DNA of 64,000 bases from contig NZ_CP197417.1 of assembly GCF_052161615.1 (NCBI RefSeq), forward strand, positions 2,480,001-2,544,000. The letters are read 5' to 3'. Position 1 is the stretch's first letter. Every line of letters starts with the position of its first letter. This document shows positions 60,765-64,000 of this stretch, one piece after another. The translations under genes were made by a program, and so were the position numbers. This DNA comes from Aeoliella sp052161615 (lineage in GTDB: Bacteria > Planctomycetota > Planctomycetia > Pirellulales > Lacipirellulaceae). The notes beneath the pieces are model-generated. The model had not been told where the DNA came from. It saw only the letters and a list, made by a program, of their open reading frames with translations, and searched no databases.

Positions 60765-60972
60765 GTCCCTTCATCGGCCAAGTCGATGCATGAGTGAGTG
60801 TCGGTTCTCCAACCGCACTGTTGAAACGGCTCTACGGGTCGCAAACGCTACGGAAACTGAAGCGACAATGCCGGACAATCCCTCCCCTGCAAATCGCTTA
60901 CCACCCAGGATACAGCCTGTTAGGCAATTTGGCAGGGCTTGGCAGCGCCACTTGCCCGGTTTGCATAAAATA

Positions 60973-61004
60973 TGCCGCTAGCAGCTTTTACGCCGTTAGC
61001 GGCA
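60973..61004. other. Small hairpin between the fusion enzyme and the BBP7 gene
   Basis: Arms TGCCGCTA (60973-60980) and TAGCGGCA (60997-61004) with a 16-base loop. No T-run follows, so it is more likely an operator or mRNA leader element than a terminator. It lies about 210 bases upstream of the fusion gene start. Confidence 0.4.
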
Positions 61005-61062
61005 CATAGAGAAGCATTACATTGTCGCAACTTTTTCCCGCAATCTCGGACCCCGAGGGGGC

Positions 61063-62541
61063 CTATTGGGTGATTTCGACACCGAAGTTCACACCATTGG
61101 CCAGGATGTCCTCGCCCTCGTTGACGTTGGCGAAGCCCATCACGTTGCCCCCTTCGTTCAGCACGTAGTCGACGTGCGTCGAGGCTCGGCGGATGTTGGT
61201 GACCACCGTTCCCGTGTAACCCAGCTTCAGGCTGATGTTGTCGGTCAGCATGTAGGCCAGGTCCAACCGCAACTCGCCGGTCGGCGATATGCCGCTGTCG
61301 CTGCGACCGTGGCTGAACGATTGGGGCGGAATGAACAGGTAGTTGTTGGTCCGTCCCGGGGTGAGGTCTTCACCCACGTAACCCCGTTGTTTCCACTCGC
61401 GGACGTTCAAACCGAGCATGAACTTACCAGCCGAGCTTAGCACCCAGCGACCCCGTTGGTGAGCCCAGTTAAAGCTGAGCTGGGGACCCACGATGTTGTT
61501 GGTGATCTGCTGATTGATCAAGGTATCACCCAGCGACCAGTCGGCATTGTCGAAGTTGTCGTCGATGCCAAAGTCGTCGCTCCGGACACCCAGGCCTTCG
61601 AACTGGAAGGTATCGTCGATCTGCAGGAACCGGGCACCGAATCCCCACTCGAAGTGGTTGTTCTGGTGCTTCTCCATAAAGTGCGAGTTGCTCAAGCGAT
61701 GTCCACGCATCAGTTCGAAGCCGTTGAACTTGGTGGTGTTGTGGATATTCACCAGACCGAACGAGATCGGCAGGATCACCAAGTCGCCGTAGTCCGTTGG
61801 CACGATGAAGAATTCGTCGTCAATCCGCACACCGTCCGGGCCGTACACGCCGTTGCGGTTGATGTCGTCCGCGATACCGTCGCCGTCCAAGATGCCGTTG
61901 CCAGCGTCCGAGTCGGGAAGAATACCACCACCAGGCCCCACCGCGTCTTCGTGCATGTCGACGAAGCTGGCGAGCAGACCCGGGTCGGTGCGGAAGGCCA
62001 CAAACACGTCGCCGATGGGCGATTGCAAACCATCCTGGAAACCACCCTGGCGACCACCATTCAGGCCGAACTGGGCAAATTGCCGGTCATCGGGACCGTT
62101 GAGGATGCTGATTAACCAGCCTCCCCCCTTCTCGCCCCAGAAGCCGAACTCGTAGCGATCGCCCATGCTCCAGTTCGCCCGAGGTACCGCATTCTTAATG
62201 CTGTTCGGGATGATTGGAGGCACGATGGGGTTACCCGTCGTGGGATCGGTCGGTACGCCATCGTAGATTTGGAACCACCGCTGAATGGTGTCCTTATCTC
62301 CAATTTCAACGCGCTCGCCAGTGGTTGCCCAGGCCAGCTTGTTGTACTGGAAGAAGAACCCCGTCCGCGGAATTGAATCCCGGCCGTCGATGTCCAAGTC
62401 CACGGGTTCGAAGAACCGCATGTCGTTGGACGGTCCGTAGAACGGACTGTTCGGATCGTCGAGCTGGGCTCGAACGGTCGACGCGAAGCCGGCCATCACC
62501 AGCAGAGCTAAGTAGGTTGCTTTGAGAGAAGAGGCAGACAT
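61063..62541 (-). CDS. BBP7-family outer membrane beta-barrel protein
   Basis: A 492-residue protein with a signal peptide (LLVMAGFASTVRA^Q). It shows the planctomycete BBP7 pattern: PFYGPSNDMRFFEPVDLDIDGRDSIPRTGFFFQYNKL near the N terminus, alternating polar/hydrophobic strands throughout (RYEFGFWGEKGGGWLISIL, HFEWGFGARFLQIDD, RGRWVLSSAGKFMLGLN) and a closing LRLDLAYMLTDNISLKLGYTGTVV. This fits a transmembrane beta barrel. A Ca-binding-like acidic insert lies around residues 205-245 (DSDAGNGILDGDGIADDINRNG). Role in the outer membrane is inferred; the family is uncharacterised. Confidence 0.88.
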   Translation of the reverse strand: MSASSLKATYLALLVMAGFASTVRAQLDDPNSPFYGPSNDMRFFEPVDLDIDGRDSIPRTGFFFQYNKLAWATTGERVEIGDKDTIQRWFQIYDGVPTDPTTGNPIVPPIIPNSIKNAVPRANWSMGDRYEFGFWGEKGGGWLISILNGPDDRQFAQFGLNGGRQGGFQDGLQSPIGDVFVAFRTDPGLLASFVDMHEDAVGPGGGILPDSDAGNGILDGDGIADDINRNGVYGPDGVRIDDEFFIVPTDYGDLVILPISFGLVNIHNTTKFNGFELMRGHRLSNSHFMEKHQNNHFEWGFGARFLQIDDTFQFEGLGVRSDDFGIDDNFDNADWSLGDTLINQQITNNIVGPQLSFNWAHQRGRWVLSSAGKFMLGLNVREWKQRGYVGEDLTPGRTNNYLFIPPQSFSHGRSDSGISPTGELRLDLAYMLTDNISLKLGYTGTVVTNIRRASTHVDYVLNEGGNVMGFANVNEGEDILANGVNFGVEITQ

Positions 62542-62839
62542 TTGGTTTTACTACCCTATTGGCTGAGGCACGGCAGGTGGGTGCGTAGTAATCACGCCCA
62601 CTCGCGACTTGGAGTTTGTCTGTGTGGGTAGTATCGGAAACGCCGGTCGTAGGAGTTGAACAACTTTGGTAAGGAGTAACGAAAAAGGGGAGTCTCATGC
62701 GGGACCCGGCGTGTGCTAGCGGCCCGGCTAACCTTCGGGCGCCCGCCCCATCGAATTGCCGGTCGGGCAGCTGGGGGCATATACTTAGTAGCCTCAGGCC
62801 CCGGACCATTCCGCCCCCACCCGCCCACGTGAGAGTGCC

Positions 62840-63796
62840 ATGTTCAAGCTGGCAAGCCGAATTTCCCTTGTTTTTCCGCATCCACGCGGGCTCGCCCTGC
62901 TGCTAGCGGGCGTTTGGATGGTCGCAGCTACCGCGGTGGCCGAACCCGTCCTCACGGGCAAAACCAAGTCCGACGCCGAACCCAAGATGGGGACCGAGTG
63001 GGTCCGGGTGAAGAAGGACGACCGCGGACGACCGCTAGCGATGCAGGTAGCCATTGTCCGCTATCGATCCACCGCCGGGGACGACAAGGTACCGGTGGAA
63101 GTCGACCTGGTGGGTGCAGTGCACGTGGGCGACGCCGCCTACTACGACGACCTCAACAAGCGTTTCGAGAAATACGACGCCCTGCTCTACGAGCTTGTGG
63201 CGCCCGAGGGAACTCGGATCGAAGCCGGCACCAAGGCCTCGAATCGCCACGCACTGGGAGCGATGCAAAACGGTATGAAAGACATGCTGGAACTCGAACA
63301 CCAGCTCGAAAAGGTCGATTACACCAAGGAAAACTTTGTCCACGCCGACATGTCGCCGGACGAGTTCTTCGACAGCATGAAGACGCGGGATGAAAGCTTC
63401 CTGAAGATGTACTTCCGCATGATGGGCCAGTCGATTGCCCACCAGAGCACGGCGACTGCCGAAGGGGCGACCCCCGACATCGACATGATGAAGGCCATGT
63501 TTGCCAAAGACCGTGCCCGCCAGCTCAAAATCGCCATGGCTGGTCAGCTATCCGAGATGGAATCGCTGCTCACGGCCTTCGGCGGCGAGGAGGGCTCGAC
63601 CCTCATTACCGAGCGAAATAAGGCCGCCCTGAAGGTGCTCCGCGAGCAAATCGATGCTGGCAAGAAGAAACTGGGCGTGTTTTACGGTGCCGGCCACCTA
63701 TCCGACATGGACGAGCGGCTCCAAAAGGAGTTCGGCCTCGAACCAGTCGAAATCATCTGGCTTAACGCCTGGGATCTGGCGGCAAAATCGAAGTAG
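62840..63796 (+). CDS. TraB/GumN-like exported protein
   Basis: A 318-residue protein with an N-terminal hydrophobic signal (GLALLLAGVWMVAATAVA). EVDLVGAVHVGDAAYYDDLNKRFEKYDALLYELVAPEG matches the opening of the TraB/GumN (Tiki-type) fold, with the conserved G-x-x-H and later Glu. A long helical middle follows, then RNKAALKVLREQIDAGKKKLGVFYGAGHLSDMDERLQKEFGL, with the second conserved GAGHL. Animal Tiki members are metalloproteases; for bacterial relatives the activity is not known. Divergent from BBP7; the gap of 298 bases has no gene. Confidence 0.82.
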   Translation: MFKLASRISLVFPHPRGLALLLAGVWMVAATAVAEPVLTGKTKSDAEPKMGTEWVRVKKDDRGRPLAMQVAIVRYRSTAGDDKVPVEVDLVGAVHVGDAAYYDDLNKRFEKYDALLYELVAPEGTRIEAGTKASNRHALGAMQNGMKDMLELEHQLEKVDYTKENFVHADMSPDEFFDSMKTRDESFLKMYFRMMGQSIAHQSTATAEGATPDIDMMKAMFAKDRARQLKIAMAGQLSEMESLLTAFGGEEGSTLITERNKAALKVLREQIDAGKKKLGVFYGAGHLSDMDERLQKEFGLEPVEIIWLNAWDLAAKSK

Positions 63797-63850
63797 GCAC
63801 CCCGCTAGCCCCAGGGCTGGATAGCGCTTTCTCGCGGTGCCGACAATTGC

Positions 63851-63900
63851 TATACTGCGGGGCTTACGAATTTCCGGAGCTCGGCATCCTTTTGGGATGC
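63851..63900 (+). promoter_or_regulatory. Possible -10 element and leader hairpin upstream of the last gene
   Basis: TATACT at 63851-63856 is a good -10-like hexamer but lacks a clear -35. A small hairpin GCATCC/GGATGC lies at 63884-63900, about 50 bases before the start codon. Confidence 0.3.
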
Positions 63901-63948
63901 TTCGGGTCCCGCCCTACTACATCGCCCATTTTGGAAGGTTCCCTCCCA

Positions 63949-64000
63949 TGGCCAAGCCAGGAAGAAAAGTGAAGAAGGCCAACCACGGCGCCCGCCCGGC
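63949..64000 (+). CDS. Small basic protein (3' part outside window)
   Basis: The ATG at 63949 opens MAKPGRKVKKANHGARPA and the frame runs off the right edge. The Lys/Arg/His-rich, Gly/Pro-containing start suggests a small nucleic-acid- or ribosome-associated protein. No family can be named from 17 residues. A GGAAGG lies 10-15 bases upstream. Confidence 0.55.

Noticed and set aside
60973..61004. Terminator of the BBP7 gene
   Set aside because: The hairpin is followed by no T-run on the minus strand, so an intrinsic terminator is unlikely.
1..64000. CRISPR array, tRNA or rRNA genes, prophage or IS transposase
   Set aside because: No regularly spaced direct repeats, no cloverleaf-like sequence with a T-loop, and no integrase, phage structural or transposase motif was seen on either strand.

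Overview
The window looks like a piece of a chromosome from a planctomycete (Planctomycetota, probably Pirellulales). The evidence is an N-terminal LEPR-type export motif on a giant subtilase, a PEP-CTERM-tagged metalloprotease, a BBP7-type beta-barrel protein, a DUF2961/GH172 enzyme, a CE15 esterase, high GC with long Pro/Thr-rich exported proteins, and many short palindromic intergenic repeats. There are about 50 genes on both strands. I saw no rRNA, tRNA, CRISPR array, prophage or intact insertion sequence.

Layout. 1-8 kb: the start of a sarcosine-oxidase-type flavoenzyme, a lipoprotein, the DNA polymerase III delta subunit, a PhnB-like VOC protein, an SMP-30 lactonase, an antitoxin-toxin pair and a large exported protein. 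8.6-16.9 kb: matrixin-like metalloprotease, MsrA, an SMI1/KNR4-like protein, cobalamin-dependent methionine synthase and a GH172-type enzyme. 17-25.9 kb: DoxX, LarA-like protein, a cold-shock gene with promoter, long leader and terminator, stress membrane proteins, a degenerate sugar transferase and a subtilase with eight exact 46-residue repeats. 26-34 kb: dihydroorotase, two short-chain dehydrogenases, MiaE, then a phospholipase C-like phosphoesterase followed by btaA and btaB. Together these last three form a predicted phosphate-sparing membrane remodelling route, in which phospholipid gives diacylglycerol and then betaine lipid. 34-42.4 kb: two tandem basic-secretory-protein peptidases, a DNase I-like exported protein, a glycosyltransferase, an S9 peptidase and a GNAT enzyme. 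42.4-43.8 kb: a gene-free repeat cluster. 43.8-51.8 kb: a response regulator with hybrid kinase, a CE15 esterase and an OmpR-type two-component pair.

51.8-60.8 kb is the most unusual part. On the minus strand it reads: a fatty acyl-AMP ligase/ACP/alpha-oxoamine synthase fusion, a WXG100-like protein, a coiled-coil protein, a second WXG100-like small protein, and a 1304-residue coiled-coil FtsK/SpoIIIE ATPase with three ATPase-like modules. I read it as a candidate type VII-like (WXG100/EssC) secretion locus in a diderm bacterium, lying directly downstream of a lipid-building enzyme. 61-64 kb: a BBP7 barrel protein, a TraB/GumN-like protein and the start of a small basic protein.

At least eight families of short palindromic or composite repeats lie between genes. 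Several occur as inverted pairs, and two such pairs sit within the WXG100/FtsK locus. All functional calls come from reading translated motifs by eye; no database search was run.
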